This document shows, piece after piece, positions 1 to 5,769 of a stretch of DNA of 10,641 bases. Source of the DNA: Candidatus Krumholzibacteriia bacterium (GTDB lineage: Bacteria; Krumholzibacteriota; Krumholzibacteriia; LZORAL124-64-63). Positions within the stretch are counted from its first letter, which is position 1. Each line of letters begins with the position of its first letter. A program made the position numbers and the translations under genes. The notes beneath the pieces are model-generated. The model was given only the letters and a program-made list of their open reading frames with translations. It was not told where the DNA came from and did not search any database. The stretch is from NCBI GenBank assembly GCA_030632925.1, contig DAOVTU010000050.1, positions 1 to 10,641 of the forward strand, in the 5' to 3' direction.

Positions 1-120
1 CTGAATTATCGTCCAAGATGACAAAGGCTTTAACTGTAAATCGGAGGAGATACGGCACTTTTCGGCCGAGAACCGGGGGTCTTGGAATATTTTGGCGGCC
101 CATTCAGGACACGCGGCAAA

Positions 121-513
121 TCAGTCCAGATCAGCCAACAACAGAGCGATGTGTTTTTCCAGATTGGCCATGCCGTCGGGTTCGATATGAGTGAAGAAAA
201 CAGCGACCTCGTATTCGGTGCAACCTTCCACAACACCCTCGGGATTGCTGCGCACAACCAGGCCTTCGCAGGGCACCGGGGCCGTGACTTCATCGCTGCC
301 TTCATCGATAGGCACCCGAACCTCAAGCTCCATGGCCAGCTTGGTCATCGGTTCAATAAAATGGTCGGATTTGAAATACACACCGGAAGTGCTGATGTTG
401 ATGGTCTCGAGGCTGGCGGTTTCCACCGAGCCGTCGGCCTTGGACATCTTGACTTCAAGATTCAGATTGGCATCAAGCCGATCCGCGCGGCGCCGTTCAC
501 TGTGGTCAGCCAT
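121..513 (-). CDS. PilZ-domain protein (c-di-GMP binding)
   Basis: A 130-residue protein that is essentially one PilZ domain, the small beta-barrel that binds the second messenger c-di-GMP and passes the signal to motility, adhesion or polysaccharide machinery. Both parts of the PilZ signature are visible: the arginine motif RRADR at residues 8-12 and NISTSG at 39-44, fitting the (D/N)xSxxG motif. The strand EYEVAVFF at 100-107 is typical of the end of the barrel. There is no signal peptide or membrane segment, so it is cytoplasmic. The ATG at 511-513 has an AGGGAG ribosome site eight bases upstream. It stands alone in the window, so its target is unknown. The residues needed for ligand binding look intact, so c-di-GMP binding is likely, but the function beyond that is inference. 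Confidence 0.88.
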   Translation of the reverse strand: MADHSERRRADRLDANLNLEVKMSKADGSVETASLETINISTSGVYFKSDHFIEPMTKLAMELEVRVPIDEGSDEVTAPVPCEGLVVRSNPEGVVEGCTEYEVAVFFTHIEPDGMANLEKHIALLLADLD

Positions 514-655
514 TGGCGAAACTCCCTCTTCAGCCGTTGAATAGCCAGTAACTGATGCGCTTCGGATAGTCCGGATAACCCCCGGATACTTTCACTTATA
601 CCACGCTACAAAAGATCTGTCAGCAGTCCGTAATCAGAAGATGCTGGGCCTGTCA

Positions 656-684
656 GTCGGCGCGAACCAGTCGTTCACGCCGAC
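656..684 (-). terminator. 12-bp hairpin after the bS22-like gene
   Basis: The arms GTCGGCGCGAAC and GTTCACGCCGAC flank a five-base loop. Read as minus-strand RNA they form a 12-bp stem with one G-U wobble. The hairpin starts 12 bases after the stop codon of the bS22-like gene. No T-run follows, so it is either an imperfect intrinsic terminator or a 3' end stabiliser of the short mRNA. Confidence 0.5.
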
Positions 685-696
685 CGCTCTGGCTCA

Positions 697-786
697 CTAC
701 TTCTTCTTATGACGGTTCTTACGCAACCGCTTCTTGCGCTTGTGGGTCGCAATCTTCTTACGTTTGCGCTTACGCCCGTTAGGCAT
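697..786 (-). CDS. bS22/mS38-like ribosomal mini-protein (AURKAIP1/COX24 domain)
   Basis: A 29-residue, extremely basic protein; 18 residues are Lys or Arg. It begins MPNGRKRKRKK and ends RKKRLRKNRHKKK. This is the bacterial form of the AURKAIP1/COX24 C-terminal domain (DUF1713). Relatives are the mitochondrial small-subunit protein mS38 and actinobacterial bS22, which bind 16S rRNA near helix 44. I therefore read it as a structural protein of the small ribosomal subunit. The evidence is the recognised KKIATHKRKKRLRKNRHK pattern, an ATG start, a purine-rich stretch (GGCGGGG) just upstream, a TAG stop and a strong hairpin after the stop. It is too short for most gene callers. A 190-base gap separates it from the HU gene upstream. 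The family call is firm; the ribosomal role is from family knowledge. Confidence 0.88.
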   Translation of the reverse strand: MPNGRKRKRKKIATHKRKKRLRKNRHKKK

Positions 787-851
787 AATCACCCCGCCTT
801 TCCGTAGTTCGAGATAGCGATCAGGTCGTTACCCCCCAATCACAAACAGAC

Positions 852-878
852 GCACGGAGGAGCCAGAGGTCCCCGTGC
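852..878 (-). terminator. possible terminator hairpin downstream of the HU gene
   Basis: GCACGG at 852-857 pairs with CCGTGC at 873-878 and the stem can extend across one mismatch. It lies about 100 bases after the stop of the HU-family gene and 65 bases before the bS22-like start. It could end the HU transcript or sit in the bS22 leader. There is no T-run, so this is weak. Confidence 0.25.
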
Positions 879-976
879 AGTTAGCGAGGCAACAAGATAG
901 GTCATGGAGTTGCCGGACACAACCTCCAAACCTCCCAATCCTCGTTTTCCTCAAATGTCGTCCGGATGCCCCCAGA

Positions 977-1258
977 TTAGTCGTCGCCGTTCATGCGGCC
1001 CTTGAGCTCGTTGGAGGTCTTGAAAAATGGCACTCGTTTGGCCGGTACCTGCACCGCTTCGCCAGTGCGGGGATTGCGGGCCAGGCGCGCACGGCGCGTT
1101 TTGACCTTAAAACTGCCAAATCCTCTCAATTCCACCTTGTCGCCGCGCATGAGCGCGTCGCCAATATTGTCGAGGATAAGATTGACCACGGTTCCCGTGT
1201 CTTTTTTGCTGACCCCTGTTTTCCAGGAGATAATGTCCACCAATTCGGCTTTGGTCAT
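977..1258 (-). CDS. HU/IHF-family DNA-bending protein
   Basis: A 93-residue nucleoid protein of the HU/IHF family, normal in length. Such proteins work as dimers and bend DNA by inserting a proline at the tip of each beta-arm. Visible features are the N-terminal helices (MTKAELVDIISWKTGVSKKD), the GFGSF turn at 46-50, and the arm RNPRTGE at 61-67 carrying the intercalating proline P63, followed by VPAKRVPFFK at 71-80. The arm and the 'VPFFK' ending resemble IHF-beta-like members slightly more than classical HU, but the families cannot be separated by eye. The ATG at 1256-1258 follows an AAGG ribosome site. It has its own promoter at 1422-1450 and a leader of about 155 bases. IHF-consensus sites occur elsewhere in the window (5544-5657), but a link is inference. 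Confidence 0.93.
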   Translation of the reverse strand: MTKAELVDIISWKTGVSKKDTGTVVNLILDNIGDALMRGDKVELRGFGSFKVKTRRARLARNPRTGEAVQVPAKRVPFFKTSNELKGRMNGDD

Positions 1259-1281
1259 GAGGTGCCCTTCTCAGGCCCCAC

Positions 1282-1390
1282 TCCGTTAAAACGGACGAGG
1301 CACAGATGTCCTGCCACGCAAAAACGGCTCTGAGCCGCTCTTTGCAGTCGATGTTGTCGCTCTTTGCTACCCGTTGCTACCTGTTCGTAC
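1282..1390 (-). promoter_or_regulatory. structured leader of the HU-family gene
   Basis: Between the HU promoter and start codon lie several repeats. TCCGTT-AA-AACGGA at 1282-1295 and CGGCTC-t-GAGCCG at 1325-1337 are perfect inverted repeats. CGCTCTTTGC occurs twice (1336-1345 and 1358-1367). A 10-base tandem unit (TTGCTACCCG, TTGCTACCTG, then a degenerate TTCGTACC) fills 1364-1391. A repeat of about one helical turn suggests protein binding, possibly autoregulation of the HU/IHF gene, but nothing here proves it. Confidence 0.4.
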
Positions 1391-1421
1391 CTTGTTTGTT
1401 AACCAAGAGTTACGTTCATAA

Positions 1422-1450
1422 TTTATACCATACTTTGAAGCTTGCGCCAA
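1422..1450 (-). promoter_or_regulatory. sigma70-type promoter for the HU-family gene
   Basis: On the minus strand TTGGCG (-35, 4 of 6 consensus bases) and TATAAA (-10, 5 of 6) are separated by exactly 17 bases. The predicted transcript begins near 1415, about 155 bases upstream of the HU start codon. Nothing else on that strand downstream could use it first. Confidence 0.6.
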
Positions 1451-1748
1451 GAAAAAAATGTCCCCCGTAGCTTGCCGGGTGCCCACCACATGGAAACTGC
1501 AACACGGAGAGCGCAGAACCAGCGTGACCAAACCCAAACAGCACAGGAAACATTTCTCAGAGATTTGCAACTCGTGTGCCAGTTGGATTCTTAGCCATCC
1601 AGACAATGCAACGCCTACGGGCAGTAATTATAATTCACTCTGTGTGAGTCACTTAGGGAGGCTTGTTGATTTTTTATGGATAATCTGTACGCCCTGGCAG
1701 GAACCTTCACGGGGACTTAAACGTGGCAATAGGAAACGTTGAGGAACC
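1451..1748. other. gene-poor intergenic region
   Basis: This stretch of about 300 bases between the HU promoter and the GlmU-like gene's 3' hairpin has no ORF with protein-like composition on either strand. The only features I see are an isolated TATAAT at 1629-1634 without a matching -35 box and an imperfect dyad around TCACTCTGTGTGAGTCA (1635-1651). I found no tRNA, SRP or tmRNA signature. Confidence 0.5.
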
Positions 1749-1774
1749 TCGGGGAGTGCAAAATGCCTCCCCGA
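1749..1774 (-). terminator. hairpin after the GlmU-like gene
   Basis: TCGGGGAG (1749-1756) pairs perfectly with CTCCCCGA (1767-1774). Two further G-C pairs form after a bulged base, closing on a five-base loop. It begins 18 bases past the stop codon of the GlmU-like gene. The T content after it is low, so termination may be partial or factor-assisted. Confidence 0.55.
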
Positions 1775-1792
1775 AATTCTACGGAAGCTTGC

Positions 1793-3136
1793 TCAACCAG
1801 AAGCCCGATTGTGCAGGAAGCGGAAAAGTGTGGCGTGGGCCTCAGTCCACAGGCAACCTCTGCGGCTCAGAACCACCTCGCCGGTTTCGCGCGCCCGCTC
1901 GTCATCGTAGGTCGGTGCACCATCCTGCCCGCCCCAGCTGAAGTCCGGCACATATTTCGGAGGCATACCGCCACCGAAGATATTGCTGGCAAACCCAACT
2001 GTGGTGCCGGTATTGAACAGGCTGCCGATAGCTGTCTTGGCATGATCGCCGAGCAGCAGGCCCACAAAGCGCTGCCCCGTGTCCTGCTGGCCATCGCCCA
2101 GGTCCACTCGCACCGAACCGTAGTTGTTTTTCAGGTCGCTGCAGGTGGTCATGGCACCCAGATTGATCCATGAACCGAGGACAGCGTGCCCGATGAAGCC
2201 GTCGTGTTGCTTGTTGGCAAAGTCACCAAAGGTGCTTTCGCCAATTTCACCGGCCAGGCGGTTGCCCACTCCAAAAGATGATTCCCCAAAGATGCGCGCA
2301 CCGGGCTTGACGATCGATCCTCGTCCGATATACAACGGGCCAGCGAGATAGGCATGGGCCATGACGCGCACGCCGCTGTCCAATACGACCGGTCCGCCGC
2401 TGGTATCGATATGGGTGCCGGGCGCCACCTCAACGCCACCGCTGCCGAGGTACAAGCCGCCCTGCCCACTGACCTGTACCTGATCCGGCGGGTTGTCCGG
2501 GACGATCCGGCGCAACGTGCCGGGCTGGCTCCATTCCGCGTCTCCGGCCGTCATCAAACCGTAAGGATAGCGACCGAGGGGTCCACCGCTCTGCGCCAAC
2601 TGCAAATCCTTGCTGATGGCGTCGCTGGTGGCGGGCACGAGATCCCAGATCCAGCCGAGGTCCAGGCTGCCAAATTCCCCTGCGATATTTGGCGCATTCA
2701 AGGCCGCCACGCCAGTCGGAACCTGCCAGCTTTTTCCCTGCCAGGCCTCCTTTTCCCAGGCTACCCACGAGGCCAAAAGTATTTCACCAAGGCTGGCAGA
2801 CAATGACGCGGCCAACAAGCCGTGCTCGTCGGCCAGCACCCAGTCCTGCTCGCGCTGCTGGTGCAGGACGCCAACCAGATCTGCCGCCGGTGCCAGGCGA
2901 CCATTCAGCCACAGAGTCCGTTCCTGGGGAACCTCAGCGGCACAGGTCCAGGCCGGTGCCGTGTGCAAAGCCCGCAGCACTTCGCGGCACAGAGCCAGCC
3001 CGCCTTGTCCTGCGTCCACCATTTCCAGTCGCTCACGGGTATTGAACAGTCCGCAGCGCACCTCATAAGTGGGCGCACTCAATGCCAACGGCCGCAGACG
3101 GCTGTAGGTGTGGTCCTCGAACAGGATGTTCCGCAT
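1793..3136 (-). CDS. GlmU-like putative sugar nucleotidyltransferase / acyltransferase
   Basis: A 447-residue protein of the alternative GlmU-like family (TIGR03991 type, NTP_transf_4 domain). The family is proposed to make UDP-GlcNAc from glucosamine-1-phosphate, giving precursors for peptidoglycan and lipopolysaccharide. The N-terminal half (about 1-170) starts MRNILFEDHTYSRLRPL and has the family's RCGLFNTRERLE and LNGRL segments. The classical G-x-G-T-R-M loop of GlmU is absent, as is usual in this family. The C-terminal half (about 225-400) is a left-handed beta-helix of hexapeptide repeats with the diagnostic KQHDGFIGHAVLGSWINLGA, LKNNYGSV and FNTGTTVGFASNIFG segments. I chose the ATG at 3134-3136, which has GGAGGA upstream and begins the family's N-terminus; a longer reading frame to 3331 overlaps sppA and adds only low-complexity residues. 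It sits 17 bases after sppA, so the two are probably co-transcribed. Confidence 0.85.
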   Translation of the reverse strand: MRNILFEDHTYSRLRPLALSAPTYEVRCGLFNTRERLEMVDAGQGGLALCREVLRALHTAPAWTCAAEVPQERTLWLNGRLAPAADLVGVLHQQREQDWVLADEHGLLAASLSASLGEILLASWVAWEKEAWQGKSWQVPTGVAALNAPNIAGEFGSLDLGWIWDLVPATSDAISKDLQLAQSGGPLGRYPYGLMTAGDAEWSQPGTLRRIVPDNPPDQVQVSGQGGLYLGSGGVEVAPGTHIDTSGGPVVLDSGVRVMAHAYLAGPLYIGRGSIVKPGARIFGESSFGVGNRLAGEIGESTFGDFANKQHDGFIGHAVLGSWINLGAMTTCSDLKNNYGSVRVDLGDGQQDTGQRFVGLLLGDHAKTAIGSLFNTGTTVGFASNIFGGGMPPKYVPDFSWGGQDGAPTYDDERARETGEVVLSRRGCLWTEAHATLFRFLHNRASG

Positions 3137-3153
3137 CGCCAGGGCTCCTCCAC

Positions 3154-4887
3154 TCAGTCGGTAAAAATGGGATCGATGGTTTGCCAGTTGGCACCGACCA
3201 GGCTTTGCCTGACCATATCCAGATCCTGTTGGATATTCGTATATAGCATCCAGCGTCCGGCTGCGCTCAATTCTTCTTCGCCGCCGCCGAGCACCGCTTG
3301 CACCAGTCCCTGCTGTTCGGGCAGGTGCCACAAACCGGTTTCTTCATCGGACTCAATATCGGCCAGACGCCGTGCCGCGGCCACTGCCTCATGCAATCCA
3401 CCCAACTCGTCGATCAGACCATTTTCCACAGCCTGCCGCCCGGTGAAAACCCGCCCCATGGCCAGATTTTCCACTTCCGCCACCGTCATTTTCCGAGCCC
3501 GCGCCACATCGTCGATCCACTTCTGGAAATCAGCCATGTGGTTGGCTTCGAACAGGGCAAATTCTTCGGCCGTGAACGGCTCGTTGTCGCTCATCAACCG
3601 CGCATTCGGCCCCACTGAAACGTGGCTGTGGCCGAGGCCCACCTTCTTGTTGAAACCACTCATGTCGAACTTGCCGCTGATCGATCCGATGGAACCGGTG
3701 ATGGTCATGGGATCGGCCAAAATATAACTGGCCCGATAGCTCATCATATAGCCGCCCGAAGCCGCCACATCAACCATGGAAACCACGACAGGCTTTTGCC
3801 GGCTCGCGAGCTCTACCTTGTGCCCCATCAGGTCACTGGTCAGGGAATCGCCACCGCCGCTGTCAACGCGCAGCACGATGGCCACCACATCGTCATCCCG
3901 CAGGGCCCGTTCCAGTTCCCGGTTGATGGTCTCGTGTCCCATCATCACGCCCAGCAATGGATTTACGGTATTCTCGCGGCCACCGATGTTGCCTTGGGCA
4001 TGGATCACGGCCACCTTCTTGTCGCCACCCAGATCCAGATCAGCCGGGTCTTCTTCGGCATACCTTTGGCCACTGACAATTCGGGGATGGTCTTCGCCTT
4101 CAGGTATGAAGCGCGCCTCCAGTTCGTCCCAGTACAGTACACGGTCAACGATGCCCGCTTGCTGGGCTTCGTCAGTCGTAAAAAGCGCCTTTTCCATCCA
4201 GGCATAAAGGCGTTCGGCTTCGACGCCGCGGCCTTTACTGATGGCCTCGCCATAGGTAGCCATGATGTCGTTCAGGATCCATTCGGCATTGGCCCGGGCT
4301 TCGGGGGTCAGGTCCGTGCGCGTGATGATCTGTGCTGCGGATTTGTATTCTTTCAGGGCGCTCAACTGCGGGTTGATGCCCAGTTTGGCCAAGGCCTCTT
4401 TGACGTGCGGGTGGGCCCGGTCCAACCCCATACACTGCACATAGGCCGGCGGTGGGCAGAAGAACGAGTCGCACGCCGCAGCGGTGTAAATCACTTTCAA
4501 ATCGATATTGTCAGCATAGGCGATGACCGGCTTGCCGGTTGCCCTCACCCGTTGCACCGCATTGCGGATCTCTTCGAGCTTGGCATTCCCCGCACCCTGG
4601 GACGCCGAGAGCTGCAGGACCACACCTTCAATGCGATCATCCACTGCGGCCATTTCCAGGTTCGTCAGCACCGATTGCAAGGTTTGGGCGCCACCGCCAA
4701 GGGCTCCGGTCAATCCGGCCGGCGGGTCGTACTCGGGCAGGCTCCCGTACAGGTCCAGATGCAGCCAGGTATGTTTTTCGATGCCGGTCTGGGTATCGAG
4801 GCGCCAGGCTGCGATGCCCAACACCAGGGTCAGCACCAACAGGAAACCAAGAAAAGACGCCAAAAGAGAACGGGCAAACGACTGCAT
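3154..4887 (-). CDS. sppA: signal peptide peptidase SppA, long (67K) type
   Basis: A 577-residue membrane-anchored serine protease that degrades signal peptides left in the membrane after secretion. Residues about 4-28 form one hydrophobic anchor, putting the catalytic domains in the periplasm. Two tandem S49 domains are visible, as in the 67-kDa E. coli form. The first carries the general-base lysine in KEYKSAAQ (K182), the second the nucleophile serine in AASGGY (S377). Supporting motifs include RVDSGGGD (340-347) and DPMTITGSIGSISGKF (392-407). Length and catalytic dyad are normal, so it should be active. The ATG at 4885-4887 is preceded by GGAGG with six-base spacing, which decides the start over an upstream TTG at 4917. 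The next gene follows after 17 bases, suggesting an envelope-maintenance operon. Confidence 0.93.
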   Translation of the reverse strand: MQSFARSLLASFLGFLLVLTLVLGIAAWRLDTQTGIEKHTWLHLDLYGSLPEYDPPAGLTGALGGGAQTLQSVLTNLEMAAVDDRIEGVVLQLSASQGAGNAKLEEIRNAVQRVRATGKPVIAYADNIDLKVIYTAAACDSFFCPPPAYVQCMGLDRAHPHVKEALAKLGINPQLSALKEYKSAAQIITRTDLTPEARANAEWILNDIMATYGEAISKGRGVEAERLYAWMEKALFTTDEAQQAGIVDRVLYWDELEARFIPEGEDHPRIVSGQRYAEEDPADLDLGGDKKVAVIHAQGNIGGRENTVNPLLGVMMGHETINRELERALRDDDVVAIVLRVDSGGGDSLTSDLMGHKVELASRQKPVVVSMVDVAASGGYMMSYRASYILADPMTITGSIGSISGKFDMSGFNKKVGLGHSHVSVGPNARLMSDNEPFTAEEFALFEANHMADFQKWIDDVARARKMTVAEVENLAMGRVFTGRQAVENGLIDELGGLHEAVAAARRLADIESDEETGLWHLPEQQGLVQAVLGGGEEELSAAGRWMLYTNIQQDLDMVRQSLVGANWQTIDPIFTD

Positions 4888-4939
4888 GGGAAACCTCCGG
4901 AGAAAACCTGGGATCAATACTGTCCCTGCATGGACGCAT

Positions 4940-4964
4940 TGCTGACCCCATAGTTACGTCAGCA
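4940..4964 (-). promoter_or_regulatory. perfect 7-bp inverted repeat between the rod-like gene and sppA
   Basis: TGCTGAC and GTCAGCA are perfect complements separated by 11 bases, in the 130-base gap upstream of sppA. As DNA it is operator-like, with arm centres 18 bases apart. As RNA it would be a hairpin with a wide loop. Either an operator for sppA or a weak terminator of the preceding gene is possible. Confidence 0.4.
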
Positions 4965-5017
4965 CCGGAGATTGGATCACTTTGTCGTCAGACTCAAGGG
5001 GAATTGGCTGCAGTCCA

Positions 5018-5263
5018 TCAAGCAAACGTATCGAGCAAGGTGCCGAGCATCTCATCGGCGGCCCGGATCACCGGCAGGTTTGCTTCATATCCGCGTTGGG
5101 ATTGCATCACGCCCACCAGTTCTTCCTGGAGGTTGATCATCTGATTAGGCGGCGTTGCAGTCGGGTCCTGGGTGCCCCACTTGCTGATGCGGTCGGCGTG
5201 CTGCGTGAAGGTTTGTTGATTTTGCTGAAGTCCCTGTAAAGCGGTGTTGATGGCAGAAATCAT
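5018..5263 (-). CDS. mini flagellar rod/hook-like protein
   Basis: An 81-residue protein that joins the two conserved ends of flagellar axial (rod/hook) proteins without the usual middle. Residues 1-30 (MISAINTALQGLQQNQQT, then HADRIS) resemble the Flg_bb_rod N-terminus that forms a coiled coil in the axial core. Residues 43-81 contain GYEANLPVIRAADEMLGTLLD, a clear Flg_bbr_C C-terminus. FlgB and FlgC are usually 130-150 residues and FlgG about 260, so this is a reduced member. It may be a small axial or adaptor subunit, or a specialised paralogue. No other flagellar gene is in the window. The ATG at 5261-5263 has AGAAGG about ten bases upstream. The reading frame is intact with family motifs at both ends, which argues against a decayed fragment. 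The exact flagellar position cannot be told. Confidence 0.8.
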   Translation of the reverse strand: MISAINTALQGLQQNQQTFTQHADRISKWGTQDPTATPPNQMINLQEELVGVMQSQRGYEANLPVIRAADEMLGTLLDTFA

Positions 5264-5553
5264 TGTTTCCCGGCCTTCTTTCGAGTGGAGTCATTCCACC
5301 TATATATATCGGCAGATATCGCGATAACTTAAATTATCCACCACTGGGTCAATATCGTGGCCAAATCGAAGGGATTGAACCTTCCCAGCAAGCTGAAGCT
5401 GTTAATAATTATGTACGGTTCAACTATTTTTTAAACAATATCCAGAACTCTAAATATTCAATGCCTATCTCGGCGGTAGGCTTAGCGCCCGGACCCCGTG
5501 CTATAACACCAGTTATAGCTCAATTATCAGACTTGAAAATGACAATCAACTGA
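5263..5553 (+). CDS. doubtful hypothetical ORF (96 codons, TTG start)
   Basis: An open frame of 96 codons with protein-like content (rich in Tyr, Asn, Pro and Ile) that I do not recognise. For it: open frames this long are uncommon in AT-richer DNA. Against it: the only available start is TTG, without a ribosome site. It begins on top of the start codon of the divergent rod-like gene, and its codon use is AT-rich at third positions, unlike every neighbour. A perfect inverted repeat (5500-5519) and an IHF-consensus site overlap its 3' end. No signal peptide or membrane segment is seen. It may be a foreign or fast-evolving small gene, or chance in a regulatory region. Confidence 0.25.
   Translation: MFPGLLSSGVIPPIYIGRYRDNLNYPPLGQYRGQIEGIEPSQQAEAVNNYVRFNYFLNNIQNSKYSMPISAVGLAPGPRAITPVIAQLSDLKMTIN
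5285..5326 (-). promoter_or_regulatory. probable promoter/operator region of the rod-like gene
   Basis: Just upstream of the rod-like gene on the minus strand are a near-perfect dyad GTGGAGTCATTCCAC (5285-5299), a TATATATA stretch (5301-5308) that could be a -10 box, and a perfect 10-base palindrome TATCGCGATA (5317-5326). No convincing -35 box stands at 16-18 bases. The spacing suits an operator beside a transcription start. Confidence 0.35.
5500..5519. promoter_or_regulatory. perfect 8-bp dyad containing an extended -10 sequence
   Basis: GCTATAAC-acca-GTTATAGC is a perfect inverted repeat. On the plus strand it contains TGcTATAAC (5499-5507), an extended -10 promoter element, pointing toward the cytochrome operon 250 bases downstream. 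Operator and promoter in one place would allow simple repression. No T-run follows, so it is not a terminator. Confidence 0.35.
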
Positions 5554-5657
5554 TTGCTGCTTCAGGACTTGCGAGGAGTTAAAAAGGCGCCATCAATGCC
5601 TTGACCGCCCAAATCAACGGTCATAGTTTCGGATCAAATTGACGGATCAAACAGTTG
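5544..5657 (+). promoter_or_regulatory. cluster of IHF-like binding sites upstream of the cytochrome operon
   Basis: AATCAACTGATTG at 5544-5556 fits the IHF consensus WATCAANNNNTTR at every defined position. CATCAATGCCTTG (5591-5603) and GATCAAACAGTTG (5645-5657) miss only the first base. ATCAA occurs five times on this strand in about 105 bases; three copies (5592, 5613, 5633) are 20-21 bases apart, two helical turns. The same stretch has TGACCG-N10-CGGTCA (5602-5623) and ATCAA-acag-TTGAT (5646-5659). The consensus is from enterobacterial IHF, so relevance here is inference. Confidence 0.4.
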
Positions 5658-5714
5658 ATTAATGAAATTCGAGATTCGCTGGAACGCGGAAATCACTGGA
5701 CGAGAAAATTACAA

Positions 5715-5755
5715 GGGAGGGAAACCTCCCGCAAACGAGCCGGAGAGAAACCGGC
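5715..5755 (+). promoter_or_regulatory. two tandem hairpins in the leader of the cytochrome operon
   Basis: GGGAGG-GAAA-CCTCCC (5715-5730) is a 6-bp stem closed by a GNRA tetraloop. Eight bases later GCCGG-agagaaa-CCGGC (5739-5755) forms a 5-bp stem. The ribosome site GGAGG (5758-5762) begins three bases after the second stem. The pair could set mRNA stability or translation of the abundant cytochrome. I do not see a complete known riboswitch consensus. Confidence 0.45.
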
Positions 5756-5769
5756 ATGGAGGTCCCCCC

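Noticed and set aside
82..540. Plus-strand open frame over the PilZ gene
   Set aside because: Antisense to a protein carrying both PilZ motifs; its own sequence shows no domain.
1458..1742. 94-codon plus-strand open frame in the HU/GlmU-like intergenic region
   Set aside because: No ribosome site, no recognisable domain and composition expected by chance.
3137..3331. N-terminal extension of the GlmU-like protein
   Set aside because: It overlaps the end of sppA, gives an Arg-rich stretch unlike the family, and the inner ATG has a GGAGGA ribosome site.
3622..4953. A 443-codon plus-strand open frame over sppA
   Set aside because: Shadow of sppA, whose catalytic lysine and serine motifs and ribosome site are clear on the minus strand.
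5365..5384. tRNA T-arm look-alike on the minus strand (GAAGG-TTCAATC-CCTTC)
   Set aside because: The arm fits, but no matching acceptor stem, anticodon arm or D-arm is found at the right distance.
5639..5667. sigma70 promoter TTGACG with a -10 at 17 bases
   Set aside because: The -35 is good, but the bases at -10 (ATGAAA region) match poorly. No sigma54 GG-N10-GC element was found either.
5700..5769. c-di-GMP (GEMM-I) riboswitch
   Set aside because: The GNRA-capped stem and a GCAAA word are suggestive, but the conserved CACGCACAGGGCAAACC and GGGACGCAAAGCC cores are absent.
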